NCBI GenBank assembly: GCA_902774165.1
Contig: CACYHJ010000218.1
Coordinates: 1-5,039, forward strand
DNA length: 5,039 nt
Reading direction: 5' to 3'
From: Oscillospiraceae bacterium
GTDB taxonomy: Bacteria; Bacillota; Clostridia; Oscillospirales; Acutalibacteraceae
Of the stretch, positions 1 to 5,039 are shown one piece after another. The position numbers and the translations under genes were made by a program. The notes under the pieces were generated by a model that was not told where the DNA came from, searched no databases, and was given only the letters and a program-made list of their open reading frames with translations. The first letter of the stretch is position 1. Each line of letters begins with the position of its first letter.

Positions 1-126
1 CGAGACGAACACCGCTTCGTCCGCGTCCGCCAGACGCATCTGCTGTGCAAGCGAGACCTCCGGCGCCTGCTGTAACATGCCGCGGCCGTATTCCAGCCGC
101 GCGTCAAAAACCTTGATCCGTTCCAA
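1..126 (-). CDS. Unrecognised protein, N-terminal 42 residues only (3' end outside the window)
   Basis: This is an open frame of 42 codons running off the left edge. It begins MERIKVFDARLEYG and continues with Gln/Ala/Asp-rich sequence. The start is read as TTG at 124-126, because a strong AAGGGGG ribosome binding site lies 7 bases upstream at 134-140 and no ATG or GTG lies nearer to it. The next candidate, an in-frame ATG at codon 17, has no comparable site. There is no signal peptide or membrane segment in the visible part, so a cytoplasmic protein is likely. The gene is divergent from the secreted esterase gene and shares its 234-base regulatory gap, so a related role in carbohydrate use is possible, but this is inference from position. 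I do not recognise the family from so short a piece. Confidence 0.6.
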   Translation of the reverse strand, partial: MERIKVFDARLEYGRGMLQQAPEVSLAQQMRLADADEAVFVS

Positions 127-133
127 TGGCGAT

Positions 134-140
134 CCCCCTT
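134..140 (-). promoter_or_regulatory. Ribosome binding site that sets a TTG start
   Basis: The minus strand reads AAGGGGG, 7 bases before TTG at 126. This is what decides for the non-ATG start of the leftmost gene. The same bases are part of a CCCTTTGGGA decamer that recurs at 288-297. Confidence 0.55.
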
Positions 141-158
141 TGGGATAATGGCGATATT

Positions 159-176
159 ATTGTTATTTCGAACAAT
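159..176. promoter_or_regulatory. Inverted repeat, candidate operator
   Basis: ATTGTT (159-164) and AACAAT (171-176) are perfect 6-base arms around a 6-base spacer, with TTCGAA at 167-172 inside the dyad. The repeat lies just downstream of the -10 element proposed for the minus-strand gene, about where a repressor would block initiation. Dyads of this size also arise by chance in A/T-rich DNA. No regulator family can be named. Confidence 0.25.
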
Positions 177-186
177 TCCGTATTAT

Positions 187-215
187 ATTATAAGATAACA
201 GACGGCAAAAAGCAA
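187..215 (-). promoter_or_regulatory. Sigma-A-type promoter candidate for the leftmost minus-strand gene
   Basis: The minus strand has a perfect TATAAT at 187-192, preceded after a 17-base spacer by TTGCTT at 210-215 (3 of 6 matches to TTGACA). Transcription would start near 180, giving a leader of about 54 bases to the TTG start. A second TATAAT overlaps at 182-187, so the exact -10 is uncertain. Confidence 0.5.
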
Positions 216-242
216 TACACATTTTCCTGCCGAAATTCGCAG

Positions 243-272
243 TTGACAAAAACGCCGGGAAGGGACTAATAT
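243..272 (+). promoter_or_regulatory. Sigma-A-type promoter candidate for the esterase gene
   Basis: There is a perfect TTGACA at 243-248, followed after 18 bases by TAATAT at 267-272 (4 of 6 matches to TATAAT). Transcription would begin near 279, leaving a leader of about 80 bases before the esterase start. That leader contains the CCC-TTT-GGG mini-dyad at 288-296. The promoter lies back to back with the minus-strand one, so one regulator could control both genes. Confidence 0.5.
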
Positions 273-345
273 AGAAATATCAATAAACCCTTTGGGAAAA
301 TTAAGATGACACAAAAAAAGAAACCTGACGGAACCCGGATCAATA

Positions 346-351
346 AAGGAG
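346..351 (+). promoter_or_regulatory. Ribosome binding site of the esterase gene
   Basis: AAGGAG lies 9 bases before ATG at 361 and 6 bases before the adjacent GTG at 358. Both starts are reachable. ATG is preferred because it is the stronger codon and gives a clean MKK signal-peptide start. Confidence 0.6.
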
Positions 352-360
352 TGTATTGTG

Positions 361-2646
361 ATGAAGAAAGCGTTATCGTTCCTTCTCGCCGCCGCGCTGC
401 TGCTGGGGATGCTCCCCGCCGCGTTCTCGACCGCCGCGTCCGTCGCGCGGCTTTACAACGTGTACGACGACGGCATGATCTTCCGGCAGAACGACGAGGC
501 TGTTTTTGCAGGGACCGCCGCGCCGGGCGCGCGGATCGGCGCCGTGCTGAAGGACAGCGCCGGCTCGGTCGCTGCGGCGGGAGAAAGCAACGCGGACGCG
601 GAAGGGACCTTTACCGTTTCGTTCCCCTCGCCCGCCGGCTCGTTCAATGAGTACACCGTCGAGCTGACGGCGGACGGCGTCCTGTTCCGGACGCTGTCGA
701 ACATTGTGTTCGGCGAGGTCTGGCTTTCCTCCGGCCAGTCGAACATGCAGTATACCTACGCGGAGGCGGAGGACTACGTCGCCCCCGCCGACGCCGTAAG
801 CGGGGAAAAGCGCTTTATCCGGCTGTTTTACTGCCCGGGACTGGTGGAATACAACGGCGCGGAAAACAATCTGCCCGCCCTGCCGCAGAACGAGATCCCC
901 GGCTGTTGCTGGTTCGACGCAAACGATTCCCGGTGCGACGGATTCAGCGCAGTTTCCTATTTCTTCGCGCTGGATCTTGCGAAGACGCTCGACGTGCCGC
1001 TGGGCGTCGTCGCGCTCCCGCTGGGCGGCAGCTCCATTCTCACCTGGCTTCCCCGGGAAGCCGTTGAGGGCAGCCCCGCAATCACGGAGCGAGCGAAGCA
1101 GATCGGGCAATACTATACCCTTGAAGATTGGGTCGAGAACGGCGTCAATTTCGGAGAGGATGGACCGACCAACTTTTCGACCATGACGACGCAGTATAAT
1201 AAAAAAACCTACGCGGTGCGCAATTTCCGTTTTTCCGGCATGCTCTGGTATCAGGGCGAGTCCGATATCGGCTGGATCGACGCGGAATATGCTGAGGCGA
1301 TGGACCTGATGCAGGATTCTTATACCGATCTTTTCCACAGGACGGAACCGCTGCCGCTGATCTGGACGCAGCTCGCGTCCTACTATTACAGCAACAACGA
1401 AAACAATACGCTGCGCAATATCGCCTTCGCCGATATGCAGCAGGAGAGGCCCGATTCGAGGGCGCTGGTCACCTCTTACGATTATCCCGCGACCTATTAC
1501 GAGTCGGCGGGGGCGATCCATCCAATGACGAAAAGACCCGTCGGCGAGCGCATGTCCTTCGCGGCGCAGCGGCTCGTCTACGGAAAGCCGGGCGACTGGA
1601 CCCTGCCAACGGTCGCATCCTACCGCATCGAAAACGGCGGGATCTCGGTGACGCTGCGCGATACCGGCGACGGGCTCGTCTGCGGCGGCGCGTCTCTGCG
1701 GGGCTTTTCGATAGCCGGGGACAACGGCGTATACGTCCGGGCGGACGCGGAGATCACCGGCGAGAACACCGTGTTCCTCCACGCCGACGAGGTCCCCGCG
1801 CCGGCAGGCGCAGCGTACGCATTCGCGATCACCGGCGACACGGCGAACCTTTACGCCTCGGAAAACGGCGAAAAGACGCTGCCGGTATCTCCGTTCCTGC
1901 TGAACAGGGAAGCGCTGCGCGTTTCCTATCAGAATGATGTGTGGACCGAGTGCGAGGAAGCGCAGAGCTGGCATTCCCTCCGTCATACCGGCGACAACGC
2001 CTTTTACGACACGTGGACGGCGCAGAACGCGACGGCGCAGATCATCCCCGAGGCGGCGTATGAGGGCGCGGCGGGCCTGCGGGTGCGCGGCAACGGCTGC
2101 TTCTCGGTCTCGCCGGTGTTTTCTCTGCGCGACGGCGTCAAACAAACCGTTTTCAGCGATCTGAACGACGACTGGAGGAATTACGCGTCCGTTTCCGTGA
2201 TGCTGCGCAACGATGGCGAGCGCGACGTTATCCTGCAGGGTCTGCAGCTCCAGGCCGCGTGGTTCTTCCTGAGGAACCCGATCGTCGCGGGCACGGAGGA
2301 TACCGTGTACGTTCTTCCCGCGGACGGCGCGTGGCATCGGGTCACCTTTGACCTCGACCGGGTTTACGCCGCCGACGCGCTGCTGGGGCCGCCGCTCGAC
2401 GGCAGCGACGCGCTTGAATATATCACGTTCGTCAGCTTCCGTTTTCAGGGGAAAGACGCCGCGATCAGTCTTGACGATATCCGCTTCACACCCCGTCAGA
2501 GTGAAAGAAACGGCAAGCTTGAGAGCTTCAAAAACGTGGCGCTGTGGATCCTGAACCCGATCAAAACGCTGATGCGTCTCATTGAGAGAATCAAAACCCA
2601 AATCACGTTATTACAGGAGGAACCCCCCGCTTCCGTCACGCAATAA
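361..2646 (+). CDS. Secreted sialate O-acetylesterase-family protein (SASA/SGNH esterase) with C-terminal beta-sandwich-like region
   Basis: This is a 761-residue exported esterase, predicted to remove O-acetyl groups from sialic acids or other acetylated sugars outside the cell. A signal peptide (MKK, hydrophobic core, STA-A region, cleavage near residues 25-27) is followed by a beta-rich N-terminal part (about 30-115) of the kind found in SIAE-type enzymes. The SGNH core (about 115-410) has the block GEVWLSSGQSNM with nucleophile candidate Ser127, LGGSSILTW near 221-229, WYQGESD at 296-302, and AIHPMTKRPVGERM with catalytic His candidate His387. These order and match the vertebrate-type SIAE family as I recall it. 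Residues about 415-520 look like a further beta domain. About 525-712, ending in ISLDDIRF, resembles a carbohydrate-binding jelly roll. Residues 718-761 form a basic amphipathic tail. The family is clear. The true substrate is not: acetyl-xylan or other acetylated glycans are alternatives. The start could be GTG at 358. Confidence 0.85.
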   Translation: MKKALSFLLAAALLLGMLPAAFSTAASVARLYNVYDDGMIFRQNDEAVFAGTAAPGARIGAVLKDSAGSVAAAGESNADAEGTFTVSFPSPAGSFNEYTVELTADGVLFRTLSNIVFGEVWLSSGQSNMQYTYAEAEDYVAPADAVSGEKRFIRLFYCPGLVEYNGAENNLPALPQNEIPGCCWFDANDSRCDGFSAVSYFFALDLAKTLDVPLGVVALPLGGSSILTWLPREAVEGSPAITERAKQIGQYYTLEDWVENGVNFGEDGPTNFSTMTTQYNKKTYAVRNFRFSGMLWYQGESDIGWIDAEYAEAMDLMQDSYTDLFHRTEPLPLIWTQLASYYYSNNENNTLRNIAFADMQQERPDSRALVTSYDYPATYYESAGAIHPMTKRPVGERMSFAAQRLVYGKPGDWTLPTVASYRIENGGISVTLRDTGDGLVCGGASLRGFSIAGDNGVYVRADAEITGENTVFLHADEVPAPAGAAYAFAITGDTANLYASENGEKTLPVSPFLLNREALRVSYQNDVWTECEEAQSWHSLRHTGDNAFYDTWTAQNATAQIIPEAAYEGAAGLRVRGNGCFSVSPVFSLRDGVKQTVFSDLNDDWRNYASVSVMLRNDGERDVILQGLQLQAAWFFLRNPIVAGTEDTVYVLPADGAWHRVTFDLDRVYAADALLGPPLDGSDALEYITFVSFRFQGKDAAISLDDIRFTPRQSERNGKLESFKNVALWILNPIKTLMRLIERIKTQITLLQEEPPASVTQ

Positions 2647-2671
2647 TACACCGTGCTTCCGACGGAAGCGG
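2627..2671 (+). repeat. Alternative inverted repeats enclosing the esterase stop codon
   Basis: CCGCTTCCGTC (2627-2637) and GACGGAAGCGG (2661-2671) are perfect 11-base complementary arms with a 23-base loop that contains the TAA stop at 2644-2646. The right arm can instead pair with the nearer GCTTCC (2655-2660 with 2664-2669, a 6-base stem with a 3-base loop). The two foldings exclude each other. No U-tract follows, so this is not an intrinsic terminator by itself. It may protect the mRNA 3' end or be a leftover of a repeated element. Confidence 0.5.
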
Positions 2672-2678
2672 AAGAAAG

Positions 2679-2707
2679 ATTTGCCGAGATCATCGACCTC
2701 GGCAAAT
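2679..2707 (+). repeat. Perfect 10-base hairpin downstream of the esterase gene
   Basis: ATTTGCCGAG (2679-2688) and CTCGGCAAAT (2698-2707) form an uninterrupted stem with a 9-base loop. No run of T follows, so it is not a classical terminator. It sits between the stop-codon dyad and the terminator, forming a row of three hairpin structures in under 150 bases. Confidence 0.55.
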
Positions 2708-2738
2708 CAAATGAAGAATGGATAATGAATCATTTCGG

Positions 2739-2770
2739 AAAAGCGCTTCGATCCGGTTGAAGCGCTTTTT
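2739..2770 (+). terminator. Rho-independent terminator, possibly bidirectional
   Basis: AAAAGCGCTTC (2739-2749) pairs perfectly with GAAGCGCTTTT (2759-2769) around a 9-base loop and runs into T-rich sequence (TTTTTATTCTTCT). It ends esterase transcription. Read on the minus strand, the same stem ends in TTTT followed by CC. It could therefore also stop transcripts from the convergent anti-sigma gene, for which no better terminator is visible in 2771-2857. Confidence 0.8.
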
Positions 2771-2857
2771 ATTCTTCTGACAATACACAGGATCTGAGAT
2801 CTGCCCGCCCACCGGAGCGAAGGCGGAAATCACCGACAGCGCGGCGGCCGCCGCGAC

Positions 2858-3892
2858 TCAGGGAACGTAGACCGCGCCGGGGTGATAAAACACCGCGTAG
2901 GGGTTGTCAATGCCTTCCATATAAGCCTGCGGGAGTCCCGCCAGGGGCGAATAGATCCCGCCGTCCGGCAAAAGGATGATCTCCGCGTTCCCGGCATAGA
3001 CGTAGACCAGCGCCTCTCCCCTGTGGGCCTGCAGAAACGCGTCATACCCGGCAAACCAGGGTGAGCCGAAGGCGGGCGAGTTATAAATGACGCCGTTTTC
3101 CTTAAACAGCGTGATGATCGCGGCAAGCCGGTCGCCGTCATAGGCAAGATAATCCCGGAAATTCGCCCGCAGCTCAAGGCTTTCCCCTTCCGCGCCGGTA
3201 TAGGTCACATGGCTGTAGCCCTTCTCGCTGATCCGCAGCTCGGTCAGCGCCCCGCTTGCGGCGAGCGCGCTTTTGATGGAACCGTAATTTTCGGCAAAAT
3301 ACGCGGCGGCCTCCTCGTCGGTGATCTGTTCCGCGGTCACGGTGATCGTCCGGTCCTGCGGCAGACGGGGAATGCACACATACGCGCCCTGCGAGGCAAA
3401 CGCCCCCTCGTCCGCGGCTTGCGTTGAGGTCGACGGGTTTGCGGCGTCCGGCGTCTGCGTCACCGGGGGAACCGACGTGGCGGCGAAGGGCGACGGAACA
3501 TCACTGCCGGAGGGGACCGCCCCGCCGGATTGACGATCCTGTGAGTCGGGGACCGGCACGGCGGAAGGCGCCGCCGCGGTTTCCGAAGCCTGCGTTTCCG
3601 CGCCGTCCGGCGTCGGCGCAGTCACCGTTGACGGGACTGCCTCCCCGCTCCGCCGGGTCTGAGCCGCCGCCGGGCTTTCGCTCCCGGTGCTCTGCCGCTT
3701 CGGTGTGGGATCTTCCGCCGCGGGCACGGTTTTCGGCAGGGAGAACCACGCCCCTGCCGCGGCGATCACCGCAAGCGCGCAGACCGCGGGGACCGCGATA
3801 CGGACCGCCCGCCTCGTTTGATTCTTTTTTTCCGATTGATACGCGTCCCGCCGTTTCAGCACGGCGACGAACGTCTCTTCATAGGTTTTCAT
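2858..3892 (-). CDS. Single-pass membrane protein, probable anti-sigma factor of the adjacent ECF sigma factor
   Basis: This is a 344-residue protein. A short basic cytoplasmic N-terminus (1-30, with VLKRRDAY near 11-18) is followed by one hydrophobic membrane segment at about 31-51. Next comes a long spacer rich in Pro, Ser, Thr and Ala (about 55-165), with an imperfect internal repeat (RSGEAVPS at 81-88, QSGGAVPS at 121-128). A C-terminal domain (about 166-344) is rich in Tyr, Gly and aliphatic residues and predicted to lie outside the membrane. No HxxxCxxC zinc-binding anti-sigma motif is present. The anti-sigma role is inferred from the 14-base overlap with the sigma gene and the inside-short, outside-long layout seen in many Firmicute ECF partners. 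The start is ATG at 3892, 8 bases after GGAGGG. A TTG two codons earlier is too close to that site. I do not recognise the outer domain; ligand sensing is a guess. Confidence 0.75.
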   Translation of the reverse strand: MKTYEETFVAVLKRRDAYQSEKKNQTRRAVRIAVPAVCALAVIAAAGAWFSLPKTVPAAEDPTPKRQSTGSESPAAAQTRRSGEAVPSTVTAPTPDGAETQASETAAAPSAVPVPDSQDRQSGGAVPSGSDVPSPFAATSVPPVTQTPDAANPSTSTQAADEGAFASQGAYVCIPRLPQDRTITVTAEQITDEEAAAYFAENYGSIKSALAASGALTELRISEKGYSHVTYTGAEGESLELRANFRDYLAYDGDRLAAIITLFKENGVIYNSPAFGSPWFAGYDAFLQAHRGEALVYVYAGNAEIILLPDGGIYSPLAGLPQAYMEGIDNPYAVFYHPGAVYVP

Positions 3893-4433
3893 CGTCAAAG
3901 CCCTCCGCTTCCAGCTCCCGCTTTACGGCGTTTCGCGCCCGGTACAGCAGGGTTTCGATGTTATGGACGGATTTTTTCATGACGGCGGCGATCTCCTTTG
4001 CGGAGAACTCCTCAAAGTAATACAGATACAATACCTGATGATACTCGCTTTTGAGCCGTCGGAGACATCGGTGCAGCGCAAGGCGGTCCTGCGAACGGAT
4101 CAGCGCCTCCTCCGCGCCCGCGGAAGGATCCTCCTCGCCGCTCAGCGCTTCCGGCGGCACAGAGACGACCCGCTCCCGCCGCAGATACTGCAGCGCCTCG
4201 TTGCGCCCGATGGCATACAGCCATGTTTTGAAGGAGGACCGCTCCCGGAACCGCGGTTTTCTGACCGCGAGCCGGAAAAACACGTCCTCCGCCAGATCCT
4301 CCGCCGTGTTGAGATCGTTCACAAAACCGTTCAGGTAAAGAATCAGCCCGTCGCGGTACGTTACGATCAGCTCGGCGAGTCCGCTGTCGTCACCGGCAAG
4401 GTAACGGCGGTAGCTGTCCGAACCGTTATCCAT
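3879..4433 (-). CDS. ECF-type (sigma-70 family, group 4) RNA polymerase sigma factor
   Basis: This is a 184-residue protein with the two-domain plan of ECF sigma factors. Region 2 spans about residues 7-86 and includes AEDLAEDVFFRLAVRK and FKTWLYAIGRNEALQYLRR, covering the core-polymerase and -10 contacts. An acidic linker follows at about 92-113. Region 4 (about 117-176) has a helix-turn-helix (FSAKEIAAVMKKSVHNIETL then YRARNAVKREL) that reads the -35 element. There is no C-terminal extension, which is normal for a sigma controlled by a separate anti-sigma. The start is ATG at 4433, because AAAGGAG lies 6 bases upstream. An in-frame ATG at 4475 has no ribosome binding site and lies inside the proposed promoter. 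The gene overlaps the downstream membrane protein gene by 14 bases. The target regulon cannot be read from this window beyond likely autoregulation. Confidence 0.9.
   Translation of the reverse strand: MDNGSDSYRRYLAGDDSGLAELIVTYRDGLILYLNGFVNDLNTAEDLAEDVFFRLAVRKPRFRERSSFKTWLYAIGRNEALQYLRRERVVSVPPEALSGEEDPSAGAEEALIRSQDRLALHRCLRRLKSEYHQVLYLYYFEEFSAKEIAAVMKKSVHNIETLLYRARNAVKRELEAEGFDDENL
3901..3906 (-). promoter_or_regulatory. Ribosome binding site inside the sigma gene for the anti-sigma gene
   Basis: The minus strand reads GGAGGG, 8 bases before ATG at 3892 and within the last codons of the sigma gene. It selects ATG over the in-frame TTG at 3898. Ribosomes finishing the sigma gene would cover this site, which fits translational coupling. 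Confidence 0.6.
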
Positions 4434-4439
4434 GCGCTT

Positions 4440-4446
4440 CTCCTTT
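4440..4446 (-). promoter_or_regulatory. Ribosome binding site that fixes the sigma factor start
   Basis: The minus strand reads AAAGGAG, 6 bases before ATG at 4433. It argues against the longer reading from ATG at 4475. Confidence 0.65.
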
Positions 4447-4477
4447 CCGAAAAGGATCTTTTTTGTCCCCTTCATCT

Positions 4478-4507
4478 GTTAGATGCGGATCGGATGAAAA
4501 CCTCACA
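4478..4507 (-). promoter_or_regulatory. ECF-type promoter candidate upstream of the sigma gene (autoregulation)
   Basis: On the minus strand TGTGAG (4502-4507), continuing into GTTTT, is followed after 16 bases by CATCTAAC (4478-4485). The layout resembles Bacillus-type ECF promoters (TGAAAC or TGTAAC, about 16 bases, CGTC or CGTA) and differs from TTGACA/TATAAT. It lies 45 to 74 bases upstream of the sigma start, within the gap after the permease gene. ECF genes often transcribe themselves from such a site. The match is by eye only. Confidence 0.45.
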
Positions 4508-4521
4508 TATATTCTTGATTT

Positions 4522-5039
4522 TTACAGGTCGATTTTTTCAAACCGCTTTTCCGCCCTTCGGCAGGCGGTCACGGTCAGGGCGGCGCAGATCGCCGCCGCG
4601 GCGGCCAACAGCCCGAGCTGCAAGCCCAGCCGCTCCCCCGCCGGCGCATTCAGGAAGCCCAGGCCCGGCAGGTGATGCAGGGTCTCGGCGATCCCGACGG
4701 TCACTAAGACGGCGATCCCGAACGTCAGGAACGGAATGCCGATCTTATACGCCGTGCGGAAGAATCCGCCGATAAAAAGCAGGTTGAATTCGGCGAAGAT
4801 CAGCAGCGTGAACGCCAGAGACGTGGGCGAGGCGTTCATCATCGCGTTGTTCATATATGGCGCGGCGCCGGACAGCACCGTCATGCGCAGCACGGTCAAA
4901 AGAGCGCACAGGGTGAAGCCGATCGCCTCGATCAGGCAGCTGAAGGCGAATTTCGCGCGCACGAAATCACTCTTTTTTACGGGCAGCAGCACCGTATATA
5001 GAACGTCGTTCGCCTCGCGGGCGTTCTGAAACGAATGGA
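4522..5039 (-). CDS. ABC-2-type transporter permease, C-terminal part (5' end outside the window)
   Basis: The frame is open to the right edge, so the gene starts beyond the window; an internal GTG at 4992 is not the true start. The visible 171 residues begin SFQNAREANDVLYTVLLPVK, typical of ABC-2 membrane proteins of the PF13346 kind, where an acidic Asp-Val-Leu-Tyr and Leu-Pro-Val-Lys pattern precedes the middle helices. Four hydrophobic segments follow. Two lie before and after an Asn/Met-rich loop (MNNAMMNAS), one is in the GIPFLTFG region, and the last is in the LGLLAAAAAICAALT region. The C-terminus is a short basic tail (RRAEKRFEKIDL). A partner ATP-binding protein would be expected upstream, outside the window. 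The substrate is unknown; peptide, antibiotic or lipid export are usual for the family. It lies upstream of the sigma gene on the same strand, separated by 88 bases. Confidence 0.7.
   Translation of the reverse strand, partial: HSFQNAREANDVLYTVLLPVKKSDFVRAKFAFSCLIEAIGFTLCALLTVLRMTVLSGAAPYMNNAMMNASPTSLAFTLLIFAEFNLLFIGGFFRTAYKIGIPFLTFGIAVLVTVGIAETLHHLPGLGFLNAPAGERLGLQLGLLAAAAAICAALTVTACRRAEKRFEKIDL

Noticed and set aside
380..387. Loss of an Asp two residues before the catalytic His of the esterase as a sign of inactivity (residue numbers of the protein, codons near 1498-1521)
   Set aside because: Vertebrate-type SIAE as I recall it has Gly-Ser-Ile-His-Pro at this place, so Gly-Ala-Ile-His-Pro is within family variation.
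306..650. A plus-strand frame starting at ATG 306 that overlaps the esterase start
   Set aside because: It has no ribosome binding site, becomes Arg-rich low-complexity sequence once inside the esterase gene, and is out of frame with it.
373..2601. A 742-codon open frame on the minus strand opposite the esterase gene
   Set aside because: It is Arg/Val/Gly-rich with no recognisable motif, and it mirrors a GC-rich coding gene whose codon use leaves the antisense frame open. The plus-strand esterase has clear catalytic motifs, a signal peptide, a ribosome binding site and a terminator.
2615..2620. AGGAGG near the esterase 3' end as a ribosome binding site for a downstream gene
   Set aside because: No ATG, GTG or TTG lies at a usable distance; the nearest in-frame GTG, at 2653, is over 30 bases away.
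2840..2855. The GC palindrome CGCGGCGGCCGCCGCG just beyond the anti-sigma stop as its terminator
   Set aside because: No T-run follows it on the minus strand, and such palindromes are expected in GC-rich DNA. The stem at 2739-2769 is the better candidate.
3963..4775. A 270-codon plus-strand frame across the sigma and permease genes
   Set aside because: It is antisense to two genes with recognisable protein motifs, and its translation ends in Arg/Ser/Pro-rich sequence typical of a shadow frame.

Overview
The window looks like chromosomal DNA from a GC-rich member of the Bacillota, probably a gut-type clostridium (Oscillospirales-like). This is inferred from strong AGGAGG-type ribosome binding sites, an A/T-rich sigma-A-type promoter region between GC-rich genes, a U-tailed terminator, and an ECF sigma factor followed by a membrane-anchored partner. 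No marker gene fixes the taxonomy. No tRNA, rRNA, CRISPR array, insertion sequence or phage gene is visible.

Left part (1-2770). The first 126 bases hold the 5' end of an unrecognised gene on the minus strand, starting at TTG. A divergent intergenic region (127-360) carries a promoter candidate for each direction and a small inverted repeat that could be an operator. The plus-strand gene at 361-2646 encodes a large secreted esterase of the sialate O-acetylesterase (SASA/SGNH) family. It has added C-terminal beta-sandwich-like domains and a basic amphipathic tail. Its stop codon is followed by a cluster of perfect inverted repeats, the last of which is a good rho-independent terminator (2739-2770).

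Right part (2858-5039). Three minus-strand genes follow one another. The 3' part of an ABC-2-type permease (4522-5039, cut by the window end) comes first. Next is an ECF sigma factor (3879-4433), and then a single-pass membrane protein with a long Pro/Ser/Thr/Ala-rich spacer and an unrecognised extracytoplasmic domain (2858-3892), probably the anti-sigma factor. The sigma and partner genes overlap by 14 bases and look translationally coupled. An ECF-like promoter candidate lies in the gap between permease and sigma gene, suggesting autoregulation.

The likely logic is one exported carbohydrate-deacetylating enzyme for host or dietary glycans, next to an independent convergent envelope-sensing module. 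Nothing in the sequence shows that the sigma factor controls the esterase. The most unusual points are the unrecognised sensor domain of the anti-sigma candidate and the dense inverted repeats around the esterase stop codon, which coincide with an in-frame 35-codon open stretch after the stop.
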